NCBI GenBank assembly: GCA_025980765.1
Contig: JAICXB010000033.1
Span: 1-45,876, forward strand
Direction of reading: 5' to 3'
Length of the DNA: 45,876 nt
From: Terriglobales bacterium
Lineage (GTDB): Bacteria > Acidobacteriota > Terriglobia > Terriglobales > Acidobacteriaceae
Positions 1 through 7,776 of the stretch are shown piece after piece. Both the position numbers and the translations under genes were made by a program. The notes under the pieces were generated by a model. That model did no database searches, was not told the origin of the DNA, and worked only from the letters and a program-made list of their open reading frames with translations. The stretch's first letter is position 1. The number at the start of each line of letters is the position of its first letter.

Positions 1-2
1 AG

Positions 3-965
3 TGGTACCGCAAGGCAGCCGATGCCGGCGATCCCTGTGCCCAGACATCGTTGGGTGTCCTTTATCTGCAAGGTCTCGGTGTTCAGAAGGATGCCTCTGA
101 AGCGGCCCGCTGGTTCCAGCGCGCGACGGCTTCCAACTTTTCCCTCGCGCAACACAATCTCGCGGTGCTGTATCTGAACGGCGTTGGGGTAGCTCGTGAC
201 CCGCAACGCGCTATGGAGCTCTTCAATCGCGCCGCGAACGCGGGGCTCGACATCGCCAAGGCCGATCTCGGCATGGAGTACATGTCGGGCACGTACTTGC
301 CGCGAAATCCGGAAAAAGCCGTTGCCTTCTTTAAAGAGGCCAGCAAGCACGAAATGCCCGCGGCAGTTTTCAATTTGGGACTCGCATATGAAAACGGCTC
401 CGGCGTGAAGCAGGATCTGGGAAAAGCCGTCGAGCTATACCGACGGGCCGCCGCTAAGGGCTTCGCGCCCGCGGAAAACAACTTGGGGCGCATGTACCTG
501 AATGGAACTGACGTGCAAAGGAATCCGGCGCAGGCGCGCACGTTGTTGATGGCCGCCGCTCAGCAGGGCAATGTTCCCAGCTATTTGAATATGGCCTTGT
601 GCCACCTGCACGGATGCGCTGCGCCTCCGGATGATGTCGCAGCGTACGGATGGTTCCTGGCGGCAAAAAACAGCGGCGCCGCTATACCGGCAGAATTTGA
701 AGGCATGTTTGCGCCGTTCGCAACTCGCTTGACTGCCTCGCAGCTCGCAGCCGCCACAACGAACGCCGACAGATGGCGGTCCGATCATCAAACTGATCCG
801 CTCATCTCAAATGTCAAGTTGGACCATGTTCCCGCCGGCGGCCCGATTCGGGCAGGCCGTTCCACCTCAACCGTTTTACCTACATTGCAAGACGAGGCTT
901 TGAACCGTTTATGGCAACAGAGTTCAGCACCGCGGCGTATATCGCCGCCAAATTCCGTGCGCTGA
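3..965 (+). CDS. Sel1-repeat (TPR-like) protein, 5' end outside window
   Basis: The reading frame is open from the first bases of the window (it begins WYRKAADAGDP), so the gene starts to the left and only about 320 residues are seen. It contains about six Sel1 units of roughly 36 residues, each ending in the family pattern A..G...A...LG..Y..G.GV..D...A. Examples are YLNGVGVARD, YENGSGVKQD and MYLNGTDVQRN. Sel1 repeats form alpha-solenoids that bind partner proteins. The last ~110 residues are not repeats. The stop codon lies 55 bases inside the next gene, a LytTR response regulator, which suggests coupled translation and perhaps a shared signalling role. No enzyme domain is visible in the part seen. 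Confidence 0.85.
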   Translation, partial: WYRKAADAGDPCAQTSLGVLYLQGLGVQKDASEAARWFQRATASNFSLAQHNLAVLYLNGVGVARDPQRAMELFNRAANAGLDIAKADLGMEYMSGTYLPRNPEKAVAFFKEASKHEMPAAVFNLGLAYENGSGVKQDLGKAVELYRRAAAKGFAPAENNLGRMYLNGTDVQRNPAQARTLLMAAAQQGNVPSYLNMALCHLHGCAAPPDDVAAYGWFLAAKNSGAAIPAEFEGMFAPFATRLTASQLAAATTNADRWRSDHQTDPLISNVKLDHVPAGGPIRAGRSTSTVLPTLQDEALNRLWQQSSAPRRISPPNSVR

Positions 966-1726
966 TCGCCGACGATCAACGCTCCTCGCGTGAGGCGATC
1001 ACGCGCTTGCTGCAGGAAGACGACTCCATTGAGATCGTCGACAAATGCGTGAACGGGCGTGAGGCATTGGAAGCTATCGATCGCCATTCCCCCGACATGG
1101 TGTTTCTCGACGTGCATTTGCCCGAGCTCGCCGGCTTTCAGGTAGTGCAGTCCAGCGGCGGAAAGGTGCCGGCGGTGGTCTTTCTCAGTGCGCTGGACCG
1201 CTATGCAGCGCAGGCCTTCGAGGCCGATGCCGCCGATTACATCCTGAAGCCGTTTCAAGATGAGCGTCTGCTGCAGGCTGTGGCACGCGCGAAACTACGA
1301 GTACAGATGGAGAGAGGAAAAATGCTTACTACACAAGAACCGACTTCTCCCGGCGCCGCACCGGAACAGGTACCGGCACAGGAAGCGCAATATGCCGAGC
1401 GCCTCGCCGTTCGCAGTGCCGGCCGCATCTTCTTCCAGAAAGTACAGCAAGTCGATTGCTTCACTGCCGCCGCAAATTACATTCAGGTACACACCGGAGC
1501 GCAAATCCATCGCATCCGCTGCACCATGAATCACCTGGAAGCTCGGCTCGATCCGCGGCGCTTCGCTCGTATCCATCGATGCACGGTCATTAATCTTGAC
1601 CGCCTGAAAGACATTCGCCCCCTGCCCCACGGCGACTACATTGTGACCTTGCTTGATGGAAAAGAATTTACTCTGAGCCGAAACTACCGCCCGAAGTTCC
1701 GCAAGCTACTTTCCTCGCTGAGTTAG
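911..1726 (+). CDS. LytTR-family response regulator (LytR/AlgR type)
   Basis: This 271-residue protein has an N-terminal receiver domain followed by a LytTR DNA-binding domain. The receiver (about residues 16-130) shows the acidic pair DD21-22, the phospho-acceptor Asp67 in MVFLDVHLPEL, Ser93 and Lys113 in YILKPF. The LytTR domain (about 160-270) has the typical FARIHRCTVINLDRLKDI and FTLSRNYRPKFRKLL segments. Known members bind direct repeats upstream of target genes when phosphorylated by a sensor kinase. No kinase is visible here. The ATG at 911 lies inside the end of the Sel1 gene and precedes the receiver by only 15 residues, so this start is reasonable although the overlap is long. Confidence 0.93.
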   Translation: MATEFSTAAYIAAKFRALIADDQRSSREAITRLLQEDDSIEIVDKCVNGREALEAIDRHSPDMVFLDVHLPELAGFQVVQSSGGKVPAVVFLSALDRYAAQAFEADAADYILKPFQDERLLQAVARAKLRVQMERGKMLTTQEPTSPGAAPEQVPAQEAQYAERLAVRSAGRIFFQKVQQVDCFTAAANYIQVHTGAQIHRIRCTMNHLEARLDPRRFARIHRCTVINLDRLKDIRPLPHGDYIVTLLDGKEFTLSRNYRPKFRKLLSSLS

Positions 1727-1736
1727 TATTTGTGAT

Positions 1737-1760
1737 AGCGCCCGCGGGCCGGCGGGCGCT
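1737..1760 (+). terminator. GC-rich hairpin after the response regulator
   Basis: A 9-bp perfect stem (AGCGCCCGC at 1737-1745 with GCGGGCGCT at 1752-1760) with a 6-base loop begins 11 bases after the stop codon. The bases after it (GTCCCTT) are only weakly T-rich, so this may be a hairpin for transcript stability or a weak terminator. Confidence 0.5.
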
Positions 1761-1905
1761 GTCCCTTAAAGTCATGCCTGCGTCCCACCTATTTTCACAA
1801 TTCACAGATTTCTGCGTTCTGCCTGCAATCTAACTTATTTCTGCGTCGTCATTCACTATGCGCGGTGAAGTAGGTATGCACTTCGCCCATAAGGAGAATA
1901 GTTGT

Positions 1906-2250
1906 ATGAGGCAATCTGTCACTTCGGTACTGGCAGCATTACTAGTATTCGCAGGACTGTCCAGCGCCCACGCCCAGGAACAACTCACAGTAAAGGTCCC
2001 ATTTAGTTTTGTTGTAAACAGCAGCACTTTGCCCGCGGGCACCTATCGAGTCCGGCAAACATTCTTCCATCAGCAGAAATCTCTTTTGTTGAACGGTGAA
2101 AACACTTCTGCTTCCGTTCTCGCCACCACTTTCGACGACAGCATACGCGGGGACAGGTTGGTGTTCCGTCGTTACGGCGAGCGCTACTTCCTGACCGATG
2201 TAGCCACCCCCAGCGGAAATTTGCACTTCAGTCGGCGCGATCGGAAATAA
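1906..2250 (+). CDS. Small secreted protein of unknown function
   Basis: This 114-residue protein starts with a clear signal peptide (MRQSVTSVLAALLVFAGL, cleavage likely after SAHAQ). The start at 1906 is chosen because AAGGAG lies at 1891-1896; the same frame extends 16 codons upstream but without a ribosome site. The mature part is short and rich in beta-prone segments, such as VKVPFSFVVNSSTLPAGTYR and RLVFRRYGERYFLTDVATP. I know this general type (VPFxF...LPAGxYxV) as a common small exported protein in Acidobacteriota, with no established role. It stands alone and is followed by its own terminator. Confidence 0.85.
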   Translation: MRQSVTSVLAALLVFAGLSSAHAQEQLTVKVPFSFVVNSSTLPAGTYRVRQTFFHQQKSLLLNGENTSASVLATTFDDSIRGDRLVFRRYGERYFLTDVATPSGNLHFSRRDRK

Positions 2251-2341
2251 CGAAACAGATGGCGGCGGATGAAACAGTGGCGCTAGGTGGTAAGTAGCGC
2301 GCCTGACAGATTCAGTCAGTTCCCTCCAGCGAAGCAGTACT

Positions 2342-2374
2342 GGGGAGCCTTCCAAAACGGCTCCCCGTTTTTTT
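2342..2374 (+). terminator. Rho-independent terminator
   Basis: An 8-bp perfect stem (GGGGAGCC 2342-2349, GGCTCCCC 2359-2366) with a 9-base loop is followed by G and seven T residues at 2368-2374. It ends the transcript of the small secreted protein that stops at 2250. Confidence 0.9.
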
Positions 2375-2542
2375 GTGGGCTTCAGTTTTCTCCAGAGTAG
2401 GCCTTCATGCATTTGAAGGATCGTTAATCAGCTCACCCCGGACATCTCCCCAATGAAGCCGGCATCGAACTGCTAAAGCTCCTAAATTGACATAGCACGT
2501 ACGGGCTTTGTTATTAAGCCAAGAAGACGAGGAGTAGTTCAC

Positions 2543-3379
2543 ATGCAGAGGAAATGGTTACTTTCTCCGGCGCTGCTGCTGGCATTAGGCTTCGCAGCGG
2601 CACAAACAGCAGGTACAGCCGGCAGTGCAGCGCAATCATCCCAGCCGGCTTCGCAAGCTGGAACAACGACTTCAACGCAGTCCGGTGACAACGGTACCTC
2701 GAGCATGAACAATGCTCAGACCCCGAGTGCACCTGGCGCCGCAACATCAAGCGATCAAAGCTCCACGTCAGCAACCACTTCTTCAAATGGAGCCAACGCG
2801 AGCAGCACCAGCCAGACCGGCGCGACCGGAACCCCCGGTAATACGAGCGCAGTCGGCAGCAGCTCCGCTAACACCAGTTCTCCGACCGCAAGTGATCAGT
2901 CAGGCCAGACTGGCGCAACCAGCACCGGAACCAATGCCGGTAGCAACAGCGCGTATCCGCAAGATCAGACGAGTGCAACCGGCAATGATCAGATGGGTAG
3001 CCAGTCGAATGCGACCGGCGCTTCAACGGGCGTAGGCTCGTCGGCAACGTCCAGCCCGAACGCCAACAGTTCCACAATGCCGCAAAGCGATCAGGCAGCG
3101 CCAGCTACCACTCCGCAGAGCTCTTCAACTTCCTCGCAAACTTCGACCACGCCACGCGACCAGAGCTCGTCCGCAACTGACCCGAACAGCGGGGCACAAG
3201 CTGCACCGGCGGGCGCCGCCGCTAATGGAGCGTCTGACGCAACCAACGGCGCGGCCACGGGCAAGAGCGGCTCAGCAAATGGCGGCAAACTTCCGCAGAC
3301 CGCTTCCATTCTGCCGCTATTGGGATTGGGAGGACTCGGAACCTTTGTTGCCGGTCTGATTGCTCGCTTCCGCCGCTAA
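2543..3379 (+). CDS. Ser/Thr/Ala-rich exported protein with LPXTG-like C-terminal anchor
   Basis: This 278-residue protein has a signal peptide (MQRKWLLSPALLLALGFAAAQ), then about 215 residues of low-complexity sequence built from Ser, Thr, Ala, Gly, Gln and Asn. The tripartite tail is LPQTA, a hydrophobic stretch (ILPLLGLGGLGTFVAGLIA) and the basic end RFRR. Such tails are the sorting signals of sortase- or exosortase-type processing. The linker resembles mucin-like or glycosylated surface stalks. The ATG is preceded by GAGGAG at 2529-2534 with good spacing. No catalytic domain is visible. A structural surface protein is the inference; the acceptor in a Gram-negative envelope is unknown. A hairpin terminator follows. 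Confidence 0.85.
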   Translation: MQRKWLLSPALLLALGFAAAQTAGTAGSAAQSSQPASQAGTTTSTQSGDNGTSSMNNAQTPSAPGAATSSDQSSTSATTSSNGANASSTSQTGATGTPGNTSAVGSSSANTSSPTASDQSGQTGATSTGTNAGSNSAYPQDQTSATGNDQMGSQSNATGASTGVGSSATSSPNANSSTMPQSDQAAPATTPQSSSTSSQTSTTPRDQSSSATDPNSGAQAAPAGAAANGASDATNGAATGKSGSANGGKLPQTASILPLLGLGGLGTFVAGLIARFRR

Positions 3380-3400
3380 CGATGAGATCTTAACCAGGGT

Positions 3401-3430
3401 CCCCGGTCGAAAATGGCCGGGGATTTTCTT
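3401..3430 (+). terminator. Hairpin terminator after the Ser/Thr-rich protein
   Basis: CCCCGGTC (3401-3408) pairs with GGCCGGGG (3415-3422), with one G-T pair and a 6-base loop, and is followed by ATTTTCTTT. It lies 21 bases after the stop codon. Confidence 0.8.
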
Positions 3431-3588
3431 TGGTCTGCCCCGGAAAGAGCGGCTCAGTCCTCCCTGTTTATACCGGTGATAGATTTTTTCAATTTCCTAC
3501 AAGCCATCGAATCGAGTTATAAGAAAGTCCCAAGTACCGAGACCTGATCCTTAGCCGGATACCATAATCCCAGTTCGGGAGTCTCAAC

Positions 3589-5199
3589 TTGGAAACCGAC
3601 ATTTACTGGTTGTGGCTGCTCTCCATGGGCAGCCTGATCTTCCTCATGCAAGCCGGATTTTTCCTTTTAGAAGGCGGACAGGTGCGTGCCCGCGACGTCT
3701 CCAATGTCCTGATGAAGATCACCGGCCACATTGGCGTGGGCCTGCTGATGTTCCTGGTGATCGGATTTGCCATCAAGCAGTATGGTTGGCCGGCGATGGC
3801 GATGCCGAACGGCTGGCGGTTGCCATGGGAATTTGTGAACCAGGGTGCGTCGAGCATCGCGTTCTATGTTTCCGTGACGTTCGCTCTGGTGTCGTGCGCG
3901 ATTCCGAGCGGCAGCTTTTCCGGCCGCATGAAGTTCTCCGCGTACTTGTTATTCGCGGCGATTTACGTTGGAGTTGTCTATCCCGTCTTCGCTTACATCC
4001 TATGGAACGGGCCGCTCGCCCGATTGGGCGTACAGGACTATGCCGGCTCGCTGGGCGTTCATGCGGTAGGCGGTATTATGGGACTGGTTGGCGCTCGTTT
4101 TCTGGGGAAGTGCAGAGCAAAAACGACCGCGCACGATGTTCCCATGATGGGACTGGGCGCTTTACTGCTGATGTTCTGCTGGTTCGGTTTCAATCTCGGA
4201 TCGGTGCCGTCGTACGGAAACGTCCGTGCCGACCTGCCGTTGGTTGCGGTAAACACACTGGCAGCGATCGCCGGCGGAATCGTTGGCTCGCTGGCGGCCT
4301 CGTCGTGGTTTGACGGAAAGACCAGCGCGATTCTCACCCCCAATGGCGGACTGGCGGGCGCAGTAGCAATCTGTTCCGGCGTCCATCTAGTGCATCCACT
4401 TTTTGCGGCGCTGATCGGTATCGCCGCCGGCGGTCAGATTCCGTTCACTTCGCGATTTCTCAGCAAACGCCTGAACATCGACGATCCCTGCGATGTTGGC
4501 CCGGTACACGCAACGCCAGGGCTGCTGGGCGGTATCGCCGCAGGACTCTGGGCCCCGATGATTCCGAACGGCTTTCACGGATATACGGTCCATTTCGGGA
4601 CGCAGGTGTTGGCCACAGCCTTGGCCCTCATCTATGCCCTTGTGGCCGGCGCAGTGACCTTCACCATTGTCGATCGGCTTGTTGGACTGCGGGTGAGCGA
4701 GGAAGAAGAGCTGCGCGGGCTGGATATGTCCGAGCATGGCACCCCGGCCTATCCGGAATTTCTCGAGGTCGCGAGTGATCGGCGTGCGCCGTTGCACATC
4801 CTCTCCGGCGTGCGCGTCTCGCAAGTGATGAACGAAATACCCGCTGCCGCGCCAGGAGATACTCTCGAATCCGCGCAGGAAATCATGTTCTCGCGCGAAG
4901 TGTTCGCGCTGCCGGTGCTCAGTGAAGATGGAGAGCTCTGCGGCATTCTCAGCATGTCAGACATCATGAAAATCGAGCGCAGCGAGCGCGCAAGCGTGCG
5001 CGTTGCCGCCGTTTACTCTCGCGAGGTGCAGTACGCTTTTCCTGACCAGACCATGCACGAGGTTGTGGAACGCATGCGCGAACACCATCTGGCGAATTTT
5101 CCCGTGGTCTCCCGCCGAGACGAAAAGCAACTCCTGGGCATGGTTACAAAGTCCGATATCATGATGGCCTATCGACAAATGGCGATCGAATACGTGTGA
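3589..5199 (+). CDS. amt: Ammonium transporter (Amt) fused to a CBS-domain pair
   Basis: This 536-residue protein starts with a full Amt/Rh channel (about residues 5-370, eleven membrane helices expected). The conserved pore residues can be placed: Asp150 and His158 in QDYAGSLGVHAVGG, and the second pore His307 in DVGPVHATPGLLGG. The C-terminal part (about 405-530) holds two CBS domains, with FALPVLSEDGELCGILSMSDIM and FPVVSRRDEKQLLGMVTKSDI. CBS pairs usually bind adenine nucleotides, so the fusion suggests energy-dependent control of ammonium entry. Most Amt genes sit beside glnK; none is visible here. The start is a TTG with CGGGAG just upstream (3576-3581) and lets translation begin right before the first helix. 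Confidence 0.93.
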   Translation: METDIYWLWLLSMGSLIFLMQAGFFLLEGGQVRARDVSNVLMKITGHIGVGLLMFLVIGFAIKQYGWPAMAMPNGWRLPWEFVNQGASSIAFYVSVTFALVSCAIPSGSFSGRMKFSAYLLFAAIYVGVVYPVFAYILWNGPLARLGVQDYAGSLGVHAVGGIMGLVGARFLGKCRAKTTAHDVPMMGLGALLLMFCWFGFNLGSVPSYGNVRADLPLVAVNTLAAIAGGIVGSLAASSWFDGKTSAILTPNGGLAGAVAICSGVHLVHPLFAALIGIAAGGQIPFTSRFLSKRLNIDDPCDVGPVHATPGLLGGIAAGLWAPMIPNGFHGYTVHFGTQVLATALALIYALVAGAVTFTIVDRLVGLRVSEEEELRGLDMSEHGTPAYPEFLEVASDRRAPLHILSGVRVSQVMNEIPAAAPGDTLESAQEIMFSREVFALPVLSEDGELCGILSMSDIMKIERSERASVRVAAVYSREVQYAFPDQTMHEVVERMREHHLANFPVVSRRDEKQLLGMVTKSDIMMAYRQMAIEYV

Positions 5200-5291
5200 A
5201 GTGGTCTCGCGCGGACTCCTCGCATCTCCGCCGCTGCTAAGATAGAGAGTTCCACCCATTCCGCGAATTGCATCTGTAGGTCCCCGCACCC

Positions 5292-6374
5292 ATGAAGACC
5301 GGAATCATCGGCCTGCCGCAGGTCGGAAAGACATCGCTGTTCAAGATCCTCACCAAGGCCAATATCGAGGAGCGTGGGCACAATCCACGTGAAGCCCATC
5401 TGGGAGTTACAAAAGTTCCCGACGAGCGCCTCGACAATCTCGCCGCCCTGTATAGCCCGCGCAAGTTGATTCACGCCTCAGTCGAGTTTGCCGATGTCGC
5501 AGCCATTGGACAAGAGGCGCTGAAGGAGTCGGCCTATGCGAACAATCTGCGCACGGTCGACGCGCTCATTCATGTGCTGCGTGCTTTCGAGGAGCCTTCC
5601 ATTCCGCACGTCGGCGACATCGATCCGCTGCGTGACGCAAAAAACGTGGACTTTGACCTCGTCGTAAACGATCTCGGACAAGTGGAAAAGCGCCTGGAAC
5701 GCCTCGAAAAAGACCTCAAGAAGATGAAGACAGCCGAGCTGGAGCGTGAGTTCGAACTGTTACAGCGCGCCAAAGCGCATTTGGAGAAGGAGAGGCCATT
5801 GCGGGAGATGGAGCTATCTGCCGAAGACAAGAAGCGCATTCGCGGCTTTATGTTCTTGAGCCAGAAACCGATCCTCTACGCGCTCAACGTCACCGAAAGT
5901 CCCACATTGGGGGAAGATCTTGAGGCGGCGCCTGCCAAATTTCAAATGAGCGAGCCCGGATCGAGTGCAAACGCTGGCGTCACCGCGATCTGCGGCAAGG
6001 TCGAGGCCGAGCTCGCCGACATGAGCGACGAGGAGTCACAAGAATTTCTTTCCAGCTACGGACTGAAAGAGAGTGGAATGGTGCGGCTCATCCGCAAGAG
6101 CTATGAGCTGCTTGGCCTGATTTCATTTTTCACCGTAGGCGAAGACGAATGTCGCGCCTGGACCGTGGAACGGGGCTCGCGCGCTCAGAACGCCGCGGGA
6201 GCAATCCATTCCGATCTGGAAAAGCACTTTATTCGCGCCGAAACTATTCACTGGGACCAACTCCTCGACGCGGGTTCGGAGGCCAATGCGCGCGCCCGCG
6301 GAACCCTGCGTCTTGAAGGCAAGGACTACATCGTGCAGGATGGCGACGTGATGCACATCCGCCACAGCGGATGA
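5292..6374 (+). CDS. ychF: YchF-family P-loop ATPase (Obg superfamily), divergent
   Basis: This 360-residue protein matches the usual YchF length of about 363. It has the P-loop GLPQVGKTS at residues 7-15, a coiled region around 125-165 (VEKRLERLEKDLKKM), the NVTE motif at 199-202 that replaces NKxD and favours ATP over GTP, and a C-terminal TGS domain ending VQDGDVMHIRHSG. YchF binds ribosomes and is linked to stress and redox responses. The second nucleotide motif, normally DIAGLV, reads DVAAIG here, so the G3 glycine is missing. That makes this a divergent or possibly paralogous copy. It lies 92 bases after the Amt gene on the same strand. Confidence 0.92.
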   Translation: MKTGIIGLPQVGKTSLFKILTKANIEERGHNPREAHLGVTKVPDERLDNLAALYSPRKLIHASVEFADVAAIGQEALKESAYANNLRTVDALIHVLRAFEEPSIPHVGDIDPLRDAKNVDFDLVVNDLGQVEKRLERLEKDLKKMKTAELEREFELLQRAKAHLEKERPLREMELSAEDKKRIRGFMFLSQKPILYALNVTESPTLGEDLEAAPAKFQMSEPGSSANAGVTAICGKVEAELADMSDEESQEFLSSYGLKESGMVRLIRKSYELLGLISFFTVGEDECRAWTVERGSRAQNAAGAIHSDLEKHFIRAETIHWDQLLDAGSEANARARGTLRLEGKDYIVQDGDVMHIRHSG

Positions 6375-6410
6375 CACCAAGGCCGGCACGTACAGGAGAA
6401 AGAGAGACTA

Positions 6411-6935
6411 ATGCCACTTTCCAAGCGGCTCTTCATCATCGCACTAGCTTGCGTAGTCGTTTCTGCAACTAGCGGCTATGTCGCTGCGCGCGCGACCATG
6501 AGCCGAGTTTCATCAGACACTCCCGCGAAGCTCCAGGCGCGCGAGTTTGTTCTGGTGGACGAACATGGCCACGTCGGAGCAAAGCTCTCATGGAAGGACA
6601 ACCAGCCCCAAATCCAGCTATTCGATCGTAACGACCACATGCGCTCCGCGCTTTTTCTCGAGCCCAATGGGGTTCCCGACCTGTACCTGTATGACAACAA
6701 CAGCGTTGCACGCGCTGCCCTGAATCTGTTCGATAGCGGCGTTCCCAATCTGGCGTTTCTGGATGAAAGTCAGAAGCTTCTGGTCTACACGGATCTCGAC
6801 CAGCAGCGGTCGTACAACATTGTCTTCGAGGAGCTAGACAAAGGCGCGCCAGTAAAAGTCACTGCTCGTAAAATGACCGCCGACGAGACTGGCTTGCATG
6901 TACGCGACAATAGCGAACAACGGAGTCCGAAATAG
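6411..6935 (+). CDS. Membrane-anchored protein with G-x-P-x-L-x-L beta repeats
   Basis: This 174-residue protein has a signal anchor (RLFIIALACVVVSATSGYVA), then short repeats of the form DxxGxxxAxLxLxxxGxPxLxLxD. Examples are LEPNGVPDLYLYDNNSVARA and LFDSGVPNLAFLDESQKL. These are probably beta strands of a periplasmic or extracellular domain. Similar proteins occur in many soil bacteria without assigned function. The ATG at 6411 follows AGGAG by about 12 bases. It is 36 bases after ychF and just ahead of the ZIP transporter, so the three genes may be co-transcribed. I cannot give a role. Confidence 0.8.
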   Translation: MPLSKRLFIIALACVVVSATSGYVAARATMSRVSSDTPAKLQAREFVLVDEHGHVGAKLSWKDNQPQIQLFDRNDHMRSALFLEPNGVPDLYLYDNNSVARAALNLFDSGVPNLAFLDESQKLLVYTDLDQQRSYNIVFEELDKGAPVKVTARKMTADETGLHVRDNSEQRSPK

Positions 6936-6951
6936 TCCCGCCGGTCTGACC

Positions 6952-7680
6952 ATGTCTCCATTGGCTCTCACTATCATCCTCGGTCTCAGCGCGGCTTTCG
7001 CGGATGGACTGGGCGGCATCATCATCATTCATCGCCAGTGGGAGCGCCGCTTCCTGCGTTACTTCGTCGCGCTGGGCTCAGGCTTCATGCTGGCAACTGC
7101 GCTGGTAGAGATGTTGCCAGAGAGCTTGCGCATTGCGCCTGCGCGCGCGCCGGCGTATCTATTACTAGGATATTTTCTTGTCCACTTTTTCGAGCACACT
7201 GTCGCCCCACATTTTCACTTTGGCGAAGAGACGCATGAGGCCGAGTTCATTCACACGCACAAAAGCTACTCGGTGCTGGTCGGCCTCGTGGTACACACAT
7301 TTTTCGACGGTATCGCCATCGCTTCAGGCTTCCTGATTTCGAACTGGTTGGGTTGGGTAATTTTCCTAGCGGTTTTTCTGCACAAGATCCCCGAGGGCTT
7401 CACGGTGGGCTCAGTGATGCTGGCCAGCGGGCGCTCCCGGCGCGCGGCTTTTCTGTCGTCCGCGCTTTTGGGAGGATCGACGCTGCTGGGAGTACTCGCG
7501 ATGCGGGCGTTCGCCCCAATGATCCACGTGGGACTGCCGCTGTCTGCCGGCGTCACGCTTTACGTGGCCGCATCAGACCTGATTCCCGAAGTGAACAAAG
7601 AGCCAGGAATCCGTATGGCCCTGCTGGTGTTCGTGGGAGTGGCGTTGATGCTGGCGCTGGACCACTGGTTCCGGATATAG
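6952..7680 (+). CDS. ZIP-family metal transporter
   Basis: This 242-residue inner-membrane protein moves divalent metals (zinc or iron in known members) into the cytoplasm. The two metal-binding helices of the family are clear: HTFFDGIAIASGF (helix 4) and FLHKIPEGFTVGS (helix 5). A His-rich loop lies before them, with HTVAPHFHFGEETHEAEF. The frame is open to 6898, but that would overlap the previous gene by 38 bases and add non-membrane residues. The ATG at 6952 starts directly before the first helix (MSPLALTIILGLSAAFADG). The metal cannot be told from sequence. Confidence 0.92.
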   Translation: MSPLALTIILGLSAAFADGLGGIIIIHRQWERRFLRYFVALGSGFMLATALVEMLPESLRIAPARAPAYLLLGYFLVHFFEHTVAPHFHFGEETHEAEFIHTHKSYSVLVGLVVHTFFDGIAIASGFLISNWLGWVIFLAVFLHKIPEGFTVGSVMLASGRSRRAAFLSSALLGGSTLLGVLAMRAFAPMIHVGLPLSAGVTLYVAASDLIPEVNKEPGIRMALLVFVGVALMLALDHWFRI

Positions 7681-7713
7681 ATTTTTCAGCACGAAGCGAT
7701 CTAGCACGATTTG

Positions 7714-7766
7714 TGATTTCGTGATTTTGTGATTTCAAATCACCCGATCACCCGATCACGAAATCA
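7714..7766. repeat. Interspersed inverted repeat, GATTTCGTGAT family (family D)
   Basis: TGATTTCGTGAT (7714-7725) and its exact complement ATCACGAAATCA (7755-7766) bracket a second nested palindrome, GTGATTT-C-AAATCAC at 7729-7743. The structure sits between two genes that end towards each other, where it could fold in both transcripts. A related unit with AATTACCCGATT occurs at 38321-38394. Confidence 0.75.
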
Positions 7767-7776
7767 CCCGATTCCT

